Part shown: positions 22,761 through 33,931 of the stretch, piece by piece
Numbering within the stretch: the stretch's first letter is position 1
Layout of the letters: each line of letters opens with the position of its first letter
Source of the DNA: Tubiluchus corallicola
Lineage: Eukaryota; Priapulida; Priapulimorpha; Priapulimorphida; Tubiluchidae
NCBI GenBank assembly: GCA_030141605.1
Contig: JAQGDQ010000494.1
Span: 64,001-128,000, forward strand
Length of the DNA: 64,000 nucleotides
Reading direction: 5' to 3'
Translations under genes and position numbers: made by a program
Notes under the pieces: model-generated
The model's database searches: none
Seen by the model: the letters and a program-made list of their open reading frames with translations, nothing else
What the model was told of the DNA's origin: nothing

Positions 22761-24089
22761 ACTGTTTATTTTGAGCATACATGTATACATACATGCGCCC
22801 TCTATTTGCAAGACTATACACTTAACAGAATTTACGTATCTTTTTTACAACTTTCAGTATCTGTTTGCTTAACTAACATATCAATTACCTAAATTATTTA
22901 ATCCAGTTAGCTTAGTCACCAAAGAAAACTATTTGACAAAATATTAGCAAAATTAACTAGAATCAAATTATCACGACACAAGTTCACATGTAAATTGCAT
23001 CCTGGGCATATAATTCCTTTTTCAACTTTAACATCAAAATACTGTAATACTGTACACAACCATTCTAAAAATTACATAATATATATAAACTTTATTTATT
23101 TTAAGTGGATTAACATACAGTAATATTACTGATCGGAGTATTTCCACTGTGTAACAAATACATTTTAGTTGAGAACAGATACACATACAACTGGTTAACA
23201 GTGGCGGCTCGTAGCTAAAATTAGTGGGGGTGCTGCTTCAGAAAATTTTCAGCCATTATTTTAATTCCGTGTAAGACGAAACAAACATGTGTAAATTTAA
23301 TGATTTTATAATTGCAATTTTAAGCGAGAAAAAACAGGCGAAAGTTTATATAAGCTTGACAAAATCTTAAACAAAAAGTATTATTTTTTGCTTGTTAATA
23401 GTCTAAATCGTCACAGTTCAAGCATGATTCATTTACGGTGAGCATGTGACAACTGACAACAAACTGTGTGAGCAACAGTACTTTATCTACCTGGGCTCAG
23501 ATATGCGCACAACAGCCAAACACCACACTGCTGAAGCGCACTGTCCTGGACTGTGAAGCAAGCAGTTTTACCCTCACGTGCTCTAGTTCCGTACAATTAT
23601 AAAGAAAGAACTAAAGAAAAAGACATCATTATATTGAATATTATCGAAAATAGGGGGTGCTGCAGTTCCACAGTACATATACACGAGCTGGTTAGTTCAA
23701 AAATGTAACTACATAGATGGTTAGTTCAAAAATACGCGCAATTCATTAGTTAATACAAAAAATTGAAATATGCAAAGTGCAGAAAGTACAGAGACAGTTA
23801 TCAATTCACATCATCCTATTAGATATACAAAAGTATAATTGCTCGATAACTGGCGTTTAATTCAACAGGTCCAAAATTCAAAATAATTCAAGATACAATT
23901 CAATATACAATTACACGTACAATCAATTCGCAAAACGCTTAGTAGACTTAATCACATAATAACGTTACGAACTTTGTTTCTCTTTTTATTCTGCTGAAGC
24001 CATTTACGATACGCTGGTTTCCCTAACTCCCACGTATAACTGTAGATATCCTCTTCCTGCTCTGTGCTCTATGCAAAATATTGCACAGG
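22761..24089. other. non-coding, with a hAT-like terminus
   Basis: CAGTGGCGGCTCGTAGC at 23199 followed by AGTGGGGGTGCTGC looks like the end of a hAT-type element. GGGGGTGCTGCAG recurs near 23652. A clean opposite end and target duplication were not resolved. No gene is supported in this stretch. Confidence 0.4.
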
Positions 24090-24720
24090 GTTAAATACTC
24101 CGCTAGCAATGATTCCTTGATAATATTTCCGTTAATAATGGTTTCTATGTTTACACTATTAATTTATCCTTTCATAAAATCAGATACTTTTAGCAGTACT
24201 ATTACTATTACTATAATCCCTAGTGAACCGCTTGAATATTTTTAGTTAAACCTAGTTGCGTTTCTGATGTCATTGCTAACGATTTTACAAAGATACTGAT
24301 ACGTTTAGTGATGTAAGACGTCTTATAAATTTTACGACTCTCGAACAGAAACATGCCACAACGGAGAGCTTAAATCAGTAATCATTGATATTAAATTACT
24401 GTGTGGGCCAGGGTAAAGAAAAAAATCCTAATCCCAGCATTCCAAGCGGTATTTAACCGTTTTAGACTCTTTGTATCTAATCACAAGCGGCAGCTGACCA
24501 AGTGACCAATAGGTCATTCACTGTTCTTTCTCAGTTGCAATGAAATGTAAAAATAATTATGCCGAATTTTAACTGCTATTGAGAAAATAAAATTGAATTG
24601 AATTGAATTAATTGCCAAGATTGGCAGCCATAATAAGCAGAGTGATAGGTTTTTAATATTTTACCTTTAACCAGCACATTTATGGAATTGAAACTCGTAA
24701 TAATTCTGTTCAACTAACTT
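24090..24720 (+). repeat. duplicated non-coding segment, copy B
   Basis: The partner of 18819-19445. It lacks the sequence TTTTCATGACAGTAAAA of copy A and has an ACTATT expansion instead, plus a short insertion (CCTAATCCCAGC) near 24427. It ends where the minisatellite starts. Confidence 0.85.
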
Positions 24721-24721
24721 A

Positions 24722-25575
24722 GACCCCGAGATGTTCGCTAGTAGGCCTCAATTGTGAACTGGAACAAATAAATTTTGTGATGTTCGCTTTTAGGTTTCAA
24801 TTGTGAATTGGAACAAATAAATTTTGTGATGTTCGCTTTTAGGCCAGGATAGTGAACTGGTGCAAATAAACCCTGTGATGTTCGGTTTAGGCATCAATTG
24901 TGAACTGTTACAAATAAACCCTTTCAGGCCTCGATTGTGAACTGGTACAAATAAATCCTTTCAGGCCTCAATTGTGAACTGGTACAAATAGAACCTGTGA
25001 TGTTCGGTTTAGGCCTCAATTGTGAACTGGTACAAATAAACCCTTTCAGGCCTCGATTGTGAACTGGTACAAATAAACCCTTTCAGGCCTCAATTGTGAA
25101 CTGGTACCAATAGACCCTGTGATGTTCGGTTTAGGCCTCAATTGTGAACTGGTACAAATAAACCCTGTGATGTTCGGTTTAGGCCTCAATTGTGAACTGG
25201 TACAAATAAACCCTTTCAGGCCTCGATTGTGAGCTGGTAATAAACCTTTTCAGGCCTTAATTATGAACTGGTACAAATAGACCCTGTGATGTTCGGTTTA
25301 GGCCTCAAATGTGAACTGGTACAAATAAACCCTTTCAGGCCTCGATTGTGAACTGGTACAAATAAACCCTGTGATGCTCACTTTCAGGCCTCAGTTGTGA
25401 ACTGGAACAAATAAACCATGTGATGCTCACTTTCAGGCCTCAGTTGTGAACTGGAACAAATAAACCCTGTGATGCTCACTTTCAGGCCTCAGTTGTGAAC
25501 TGGAACAAATAAACCATGTGATGCTCACTTTCAGGCCTCAGTTGTGAACTGGAACAAATAAACCATGTGATGCTC
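24722..25575 (+). repeat. minisatellite of 36- to 49-bp units, about 20 copies
   Basis: The core GGCCTCAATTGTGAACTGGT plus ACAAATAAACC repeats throughout. Unit length alternates because some copies include GTGATGTTCGGTTTA or GTGATGCTCACTTTCA and others do not. The right half is more homogeneous than the left. The same unit occurs once at 21541-21603 upstream of gene 2. Confidence 0.9.
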
Positions 25576-25594
25576 CACAAGATCAAGTATCACA

Positions 25595-25798
25595 ATGATG
25601 AAGATAAATCCAGCAATAAAAAAATATGATTTTACGTTTGAGCACAGTGTGTTTTTTAGTTGTGTGCTTTTAGTGATCTGTTGTTCATTGTTAATTATCT
25701 ATTTTTTGTCCGAAGATAATCCACAGAGACAGACCAAAAGATCGGATCTTTATTTTCTTTACGGAGCATTAAGACTAGCTAGATTTTTCTACAAGTAA
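25595..25798 (+). CDS. possible small single-pass membrane protein
   Basis: A 67-residue frame starts with a true ATG at 25595 right after the minisatellite. It has a strongly hydrophobic stretch at about residues 18-38 (VFFSCVLLVICCSLLIIYFL) and a basic, charged C-terminal part. I recognise no family. It could equally be a chance frame or a fragment of an exon; GTAACT overlapping the stop is a weak donor. It occupies the place where a third protamine-like gene would be expected but has no similarity to one. Confidence 0.2.
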   Translation: MMKINPAIKKYDFTFEHSVFFSCVLLVICCSLLIIYFLSEDNPQRQTKRSDLYFLYGALRLARFFYK

Positions 25799-26316
25799 CT
25801 CGCAAGCGTATTCAGACCAGAGAGCAAAACTTACTGCGAAGTACTCTCTGATAGTAAGCACGAGCAGACACTCATTTCTCCATTCATTGCAAAAAGTGTC
25901 GAGAGTAACACGCCAAGGCGTTCACACTGAACAGTAAATCAACTCGCAGCACCCGTCAGAGAGTTTGCAATAACTTGCCAACAGTAACTTGCAAGCAGTT
26001 CACACTTGCAAAATTTGATGTTCGAGGGAAAACTCGCTAGTCCGAACGCGAGTAGGGATTTTTTAATCGTAGAAATAAATAGTTACTGTTTAATTTATGA
26101 AGAAAATTAGGTATGTAAACTAACAATAATTTCAGGTTACTCTTCCGGTTTTGTTTAGGTTGCAGTCTAGTACACTGAACTATTATTAAAGGGCTATTTT
26201 TTGAAAAAACAGAATCGAGAAGACAGGAAAATTATATAAATGAATGAGTAGGGACTCATTTTTAGCAAGTTCTTTATAAAGCCATATTTTGACTTACGTT
26301 AAAGAAAATGAGAATG
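25799..26316. other. non-coding, nothing recognised
   Basis: Sequence between the possible small frame and the GA-rich block. Short direct repeats such as AACTCGC are scattered, but no gene or named element was seen. Confidence 0.4.
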
Positions 26317-26409
26317 ACTCAGAGAGAGAGAGAGAGGAGGGGGAGAGAAGAGGCGAGAGATGGAGAGAGGAGAGAGAGAGAGAAAGAGAGGGAGAGAAGA
26401 GAGAGGGAG

Positions 26410-26448
<39 letters not shown>

Positions 26449-26502
26449 GGAGAGAAGAGAGAGAGAGAGAGAAAGAGAGGGAGAGAGAGAGAGAAGACAT
26501 AT
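26317..26502. repeat. (GA)n-rich microsatellite
   Basis: An imperfect GA/GGA tract of about 185 bp. Open frames through it encode only Glu/Arg or Ser/Leu and are repeat artefacts. Confidence 0.95.
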
Positions 26503-26524
26503 TCTAATTTCAACATTTCTTACG

Positions 26525-26740
26525 CAGGGGTGTCGTGCACCAAAAAAATTAGGGGGTGGGCGACTGTATATAATGGCGGAACTTAACTGTTTAAAAAACG
26601 TATAATTATAAATTCCAGTATTTTGCGTGCAAGAAAAACGATTTATTTTTTCCCAACTGGCATTTAACTTAAAGCTATAGCTACAGAAATTTAATTAAAA
26701 TTAAAAGAATATTTTAAATTAAAATTTAATTAAGTATTTA
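26525..26740 (+). repeat. hAT-type terminal segment
   Basis: It begins CAGGGGTGTCGTGCACC and is an inverted, diverged copy of 28629-28833, including AACTTAACTGTTTAAAAAAC and the AATTTAATT-rich part. This suggests the end of a non-autonomous hAT element whose other end is not clear. Confidence 0.5.
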
Positions 26741-27039
26741 TTAGCTGTCAGGAATGCAAAGATTCGATGAAAAGACGAATACCAAAACATATGTACCTTC
26801 AATTTAATATTTTTAACAATTACTAAACTTTTTATTCCGAGGCAAGATGAAGATATCGAACAAACAACAAACATAACATGAATACGTTACAGGATGACTA
26901 TAGGGGTATAGTAGAAAAGCAATGACAGATATTACAGTTTACACCAAGATAAAGCAGAGGTTAAAGCGTAAAAAGCGATATTTGTACTAACGACGCAGAA
27001 CATCACTCCATATATACCATAGATGCTAATAAAGAAAGG
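26741..27039. other. non-coding flank
   Basis: AT-rich; nothing recognised. It may be the upstream part of the retrotransposon fragment that follows. Confidence 0.3.
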
Positions 27040-27492
27040 GTGAAGGTCATAAAAAAGTCTGAATGGAAGAAAGAAATAAAGAATAAGATTGAACGTTGTA
27101 TAAAGAGCGAATGTGCAGAAAAATGCAGGAGCAGCACTAAATTAAGATTTTTAAGGCATACCGAGTGGAAACGACAAAATTACATAGACACATGCAAGCC
27201 AGAAGAGGTTAAAGATATATTGAAAATAAGACTGAATATGATTAAAGTTAAGGGGAACTACAAGAATGAGTTTAAGGATCAGTTATTATGCCCAGTGTGT
27301 GAGGAAGATGATGACACTACTGAACATATGCTTAGATGTTACAGATAGGGAGAATGGAAAAAAATTTTGAACTCAGAAGTATTAATGAACAGTGAAAAGG
27401 AAGGATTGCTAGAAATTAGAAATCTAGTGAACGAATGTATGGAATACAGGATAAAGACAAATAAAGACATTAAATTTGGAAAAGACAAATAA
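27040..27492 (+). pseudogene. non-LTR retrotransposon C-terminal remnant
   Basis: The plus-strand frame encodes Ile-Leu-Lys-Ile-Arg-Leu-Asn-Met, a Lys-Gly-Asn-Tyr motif, then Cys-Pro-Val-Cys followed by Thr-Glu-His-Met-Leu-Arg-Cys. This Cys2-His-Cys pattern near the C-terminus is common in LINE polyproteins. A stop at 27346 interrupts it; after a frameshift the coding pattern resumes (Glu-Trp-Lys-Lys-Ile-Leu) to a stop at about 27492. Reverse transcriptase is absent. Confidence 0.65.
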
Positions 27493-27539
27493 AAGATCAG
27501 CGTTAAAGAAGAAGAGACTTTGCACCCTATAAAGGTGCC

Positions 27540-28998
27540 CGCCTCGGATAGGTGGAGAGAGTCGAGTATCGCAATCGCAATCGCAACTCCAGAAGAGCTC
27601 AACCACAGACTTCAAGTCCATATTCTTTGTTTTCTCAGCCTCAACTGCAAGGATCATCAGGTCACTCAGTCGTGACTGACTCATTGTATTGCGGAGAGCA
27701 TTCTTGACAAATTTAAGAGCAGAAAAGGATCTCTCACAAGAGCAAGACGTAACGAGCAGACTCAGAATCAACTGGTATGCGATGGAGATCATTGGGCAAA
27801 GTTTGTCCAGTCCAGAAGAAGTCATATAACAGTATACTGAGTCAGTGGCGTCGTGCCATAGGGGCCCGGGGGGGGGGGGGGGGGGGGGGGGGGCGGTCCC
27901 CCCAATTTTTTTAGAAAATGTCAAAGAGAGAAACATGAGAACTCGACGGCAAACGGTAATCAAATTTATTTCCGACTTTTTGACACACAATAGCGGGCCA
28001 GCGCTCTATAAATGCGAACAGTATGAGCGTTTTGGTACAGTAGCCCAATAATATTTAATATTTTTTATCATTAAAGTTTGTCGCCGAGTTAAATTATTCT
28101 GACTGTTAATACGTGCCTGACCAGATGTGTTTACCTGAAAGTCAGGATGTAGTTAAGCACTCAGGCTCAGTTAGCACTCGAGCTTCGTTCAGCAGTGAAA
28201 TAATAGAGCAAAAACAATGCAAACATTGAAATCATGTTGAGCTAGCCTAGTACCAGAGAGTCAGTTTGTGCAGCTAGCCTAGTACCAGAGAGTCGGTTTG
28301 GGAGATACAAATTGATGAGCCACCTCCTGATTGGACATTACCGACTCTTTGCTACTCCTTAGCGACTCTTTCCCATGAGTTTGCTGCATAAAAGGGCGTG
28401 ATTTTGAGCACATTTCATCATTTTTCTCCTGCTAGGAGAATCTCTGCTAGTTTTCGCTGCGATTTTAGCTGTTTATTTTCTCATTTATTGCACTGTTGTT
28501 TCATCTTGTTGACAAACAGGAATTTTCACGTGATTCTATATTTCTTAAACGATGTCAAGGCAGTCCAATCTGACCATTTTCCAAGTCCAACCGTGTTCCT
28601 GACCCAGGTTCTACGGCTAATAAATACTTAATTAAATTTCAATTTAATTTTAATTAAGTTTCCGTTGCTATAGCTTTAAGTTAAATGCCAGTTGGGAATA
28701 AATAAATCGTTTTTCTTGCACGCAAAATACTGTATGGGAATTCAAAATTATGCGTTTTTTAAACAGTTAAGTTTCGCCATTATATGCAGTCGCCCCCCCT
28801 CCACCAATTTTCTTTTGGTGCACGACTCCCTTGTACTGAGTGAATGCAGTTTGTGTCGACATGTTCAGGAGCAGAGTCTGCAGCGACATCATGAGTGAAC
28901 AAGCGGTACTCCAACTCGAGGGTTTCTTCATCGAGATCAGCCATGTAGAAGGTGCAAAGAGTCTTGACTTTCTCCATCTTGACATTAGATTCAATCAA
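27540..28998 (-). pseudogene. hAT transposase remnant (dimerisation region), split by an insertion
   Basis: On the minus strand, 28998 to 28842 encodes an upstream piece (Leu-Glu-Leu-Glu-Tyr-Arg-Leu-Phe) and 27842 down to about 27540 encodes the C-terminal hAT dimerisation block: Leu-Leu-Val-Thr-Ser-Cys-Ser-Cys-Glu-Arg-Ser-Phe-Ser-Ala-Leu, then Met-Ser-Gln-Ser-Arg-Leu-Ser-Asp-Leu. The pieces are in the same frame on either side of a 991-bp insertion (27843-28833). The RNase-H-like catalytic core is missing, so the element was already internally deleted. The TIR-like sequence ending at 29184 may be its outer end. Confidence 0.75.
27843..28833. mobile_element. 991-bp hAT-type insertion with perfect 8-bp target duplication
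   Basis: TACTGAGT occurs directly before (27835-27842) and directly after (28834-28841) this segment, matching the 8-bp duplication made by hAT transposases. The ends are CAGTGGCGTCGTGC and, reverse-complemented, CAAGGGAGTCGTGC, so they share only part of a short inverted repeat. A G-rich tract follows the left end. No transposase is encoded. Confidence 0.8.
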
Positions 28999-29117
28999 TA
29001 ATCATACCTATGTGTATATATAATCGCATATCATGCTTCAGTGGGAGAATTCACCGTTCCTCAAAATTTTACACCTTATTGGTCTCATTACAAGCCGCCG
29101 AAACCCTTAAAATTTTT

Positions 29118-29184
29118 GACATTTTCTAAACAACTGGGGGCCCCAGCACCCCCCCCCACCGGGCCCCCATAGCACGACGCCACT
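29118..29184 (-). repeat. hAT terminal repeat, inverted relative to 27843
   Basis: Reverse-complemented it starts CAGTGGCGTCGTGCTATG, continues into G-rich sequence and reaches TTTAGAAAATGTCAAA, the same order as 27843-27925. It marks the end of a related element, possibly the outer hAT copy. Confidence 0.65.
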
Positions 29185-29235
29185 GTTCTTACACGATTAC
29201 CCAATTTACGATTAGTATACGTAAAGGTTAGTTTT

Positions 29236-29394
29236 ATGGAGACCCGACACAATAATATTATCGTCAACATTTGCACGGAAATTTCTAAAATTGCCCTGTT
29301 AACTGCGAGGATCAAGGATGCCACCCACGCCTTCAATGATACACGGAATCACGGCATTGTCAACAAGTTCACGAAGGTTACTCCCCGAGTTTGA
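29236..29394 (+). CDS. short unknown reading frame
   Basis: A 52-residue frame starts with ATG at 29236, just outside the hAT end. It reads like real protein in composition (Ile-Ala-Leu-Leu-Thr-Ala-Arg-Ile-Lys-Asp-Ala and Asn-His-Gly-Ile-Val). I recognise no family, there is no signal peptide and the flanking splice sites are unclear. It may be a transposon or gene fragment. Confidence 0.15.
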   Translation: METRHNNIIVNICTEISKIALLTARIKDATHAFNDTRNHGIVNKFTKVTPRV

Positions 29395-31992
<2,598 letters not shown>

Positions 31993-32000
31993 TTATAATA

Positions 32001-32500
32001 CAGTCAACCTTGGATATTAGGGACACCTCGAGACCAGAAAAAACTGTCCCTTATATCAGATGTCGCTTATAGCCTAAGTTGAGTCAGACCGATGGTGTAT
32101 CTAGATCTGGAATTTTGTGTACTTTTCCCCATAATTTTATGGATTATTGCTACACATTCAGTGCACATGGTATGTTGGAAGCTCCTTCAGTGATGCGAGA
32201 TGTATGTGACCGCGGAAACCGAGCTGTTCGAAGGCCGAGTTTGCGAAAAATTGAGGTTAAAAATCGATCAATTTCTCTTTGACCATAGGATCCCTTATAT
32301 GCGAGGTAATTTACCTGGGTTTCTATTGCGTGGGACCTGAAGATATCGTCCCTTATAACCGAAAGTCCCTTATATCCGAGTACCTTATATACGAAGATTT
32401 TTACATAGGAAAAACGTTACGAAAAATCGGGACCGGTGCTGGTGGTCCCTTATAAGCGAGTGTCCCTTATAAGCGAGTACCTTATACCCGAGGTTAACTG
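32001..32500. mobile_element. 500-bp pogo/Tigger-like MITE with TA target duplication
   Basis: The left end CAGTCAACCTTGGATATTAG pairs with the right end, which reverse-complemented reads CAGTTAACCTCGGGTATAAG (16 of 20). TA flanks both sides (31999-32000, 32501-32502). Internally the motif CCCTTATA recurs in both orientations. This end type is characteristic of pogo-like Tc1/mariner elements. It is non-coding. Confidence 0.85.
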
Positions 32501-32732
32501 TATGTGTACAATCAGTCAAAGGACTGGGGTGAGTTGAAACTGCTACTCGAATCTTGTTATTGTGCTTCTTGTAAATCTAATTCATCAATTTTGCACGACT
32601 GGTTCAGTTATGTATGATTAGGTGTGGGTGATAGTACAGTTCTGTTAATCAACAGATAACATGGGGTGAGCATTGAACCGTCAAAGTAATTTGTAAATGT
32701 GTTATGTGAAATACGAGTTTAAATAATACTGT

Positions 32733-32960
32733 AAGGTATTGTATTGTATTGTACTCTCTTGGTACCTTTTGCGTTTAATGAGTCATCACTCATCAGGCAA
32801 AACTTACAACAAGTGCAATAGACAATAATTGAACATGCAATTTAAAACTTGCAAAATGACAAGAAATCTCTAATATATCACAAAAATAGTGGATTTATTA
32901 GATTGCTACATGTGCCAAAGTACTTTTATGTTATCCCTGGCGATAGCTGCACAAATTAAT
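32733..32960 (-). repeat. possible LINE 3' end in reverse
   Basis: GTATTGTATTGTATTGTA at the left edge looks like the reverse complement of a short tandem retrotransposon tail. The adjoining sequence is non-coding. Confidence 0.35.
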
Positions 32961-32994
32961 CGTTGTAGTCGTAGTGGTAAATTAGTGTCCATTA

Positions 32995-33381
32995 GGGGTG
33001 AGCATTCTCTACCAGAAAGCGAACTCGAATTGAATCGAATTTACAACTTTTGAATTCAAATCGAACAGAATTTCAGTATTTCGAATTTGAATCGAATTCA
33101 AATTGAGATTGAACAATTTTCGAATAAGTTTTCGAACCAGTAGTAAAAAGTGGTCTTACAGACATCATGCATTATTACTTGATTTTGTTCTTCTTTAAAA
33201 CCACCATTGGTTTGTTAAAAATTGTGCACAGAAATTGCAGCTAAATTGTGCAAATTGCATGCTGTTTCAAGCAGTTTAATGATAAAGGACGTATGTGGCT
33301 GAAGGGCTGTATTATTTGAACCTATAATTTAAGCTAAACAAACTAGTTCGAATCGAACTCGAATGTTTGATGCTCACCCCT
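32995..33381. mobile_element. MITE family 2, full-length copy
   Basis: It starts GGGGTGAGCATTC and ends GATGCTCACCCC. Subterminal regions are rich in TTCGAA/GAATTC motifs in both orientations. Copies occur at 6885-7038, 52066-52465 and 52511-52862. About 33480-33600 holds related but more decayed sequence. Confidence 0.75.
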
Positions 33382-33931
33382 GTGTCCATGCCCACACACA
33401 CTTCGATCACTATTGTAGAACTAAACTCAGTTGTTTGTGCTCATTGTTATTTTAATTAGTGATTTGAAGCTTATTCACATTTCACATGCCGTTGACACTA
33501 AATTCAAACTCAAGACGAATCATTCGAAATCATAAAATTCGATGCGCTTCGACTCATTTGTGTCCAAAAGCAAAAAATTTGATTTGATTTGAATTCTGGT
33601 AGCATTAAGTTTTAGTTCAGTTATGTTCACTCCTGATAATATTTTTACGCACATTGCGCGTGGGGAATGGTCGTGCCAGAACGAAGAATTCAACATCAAC
33701 TTGAACGCTTACTTGACACTTGGTGTTCCAGAAAATATTGCGTTTATTGTGTAATTTGTTTATTTAAAGAAAATAAACACAATCGTGCTCAATTCGGGCG
33801 TATTGACATTATATTATGTAGTGGGCAAGGCAGAATTACATTTGGAAATGAGTTTAGAATAAACAGTTTTTACTGTATATATTTTACAGGCTTGCAATGC
33901 GTTGCAAGGCAAAGCTACAGTAAACGGCAAA

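Noticed and set aside
26289-26605. Glu/Arg- and Ser/Leu-rich frames
   Set aside because: Produced by the GA microsatellite; likewise for 59941-60360.
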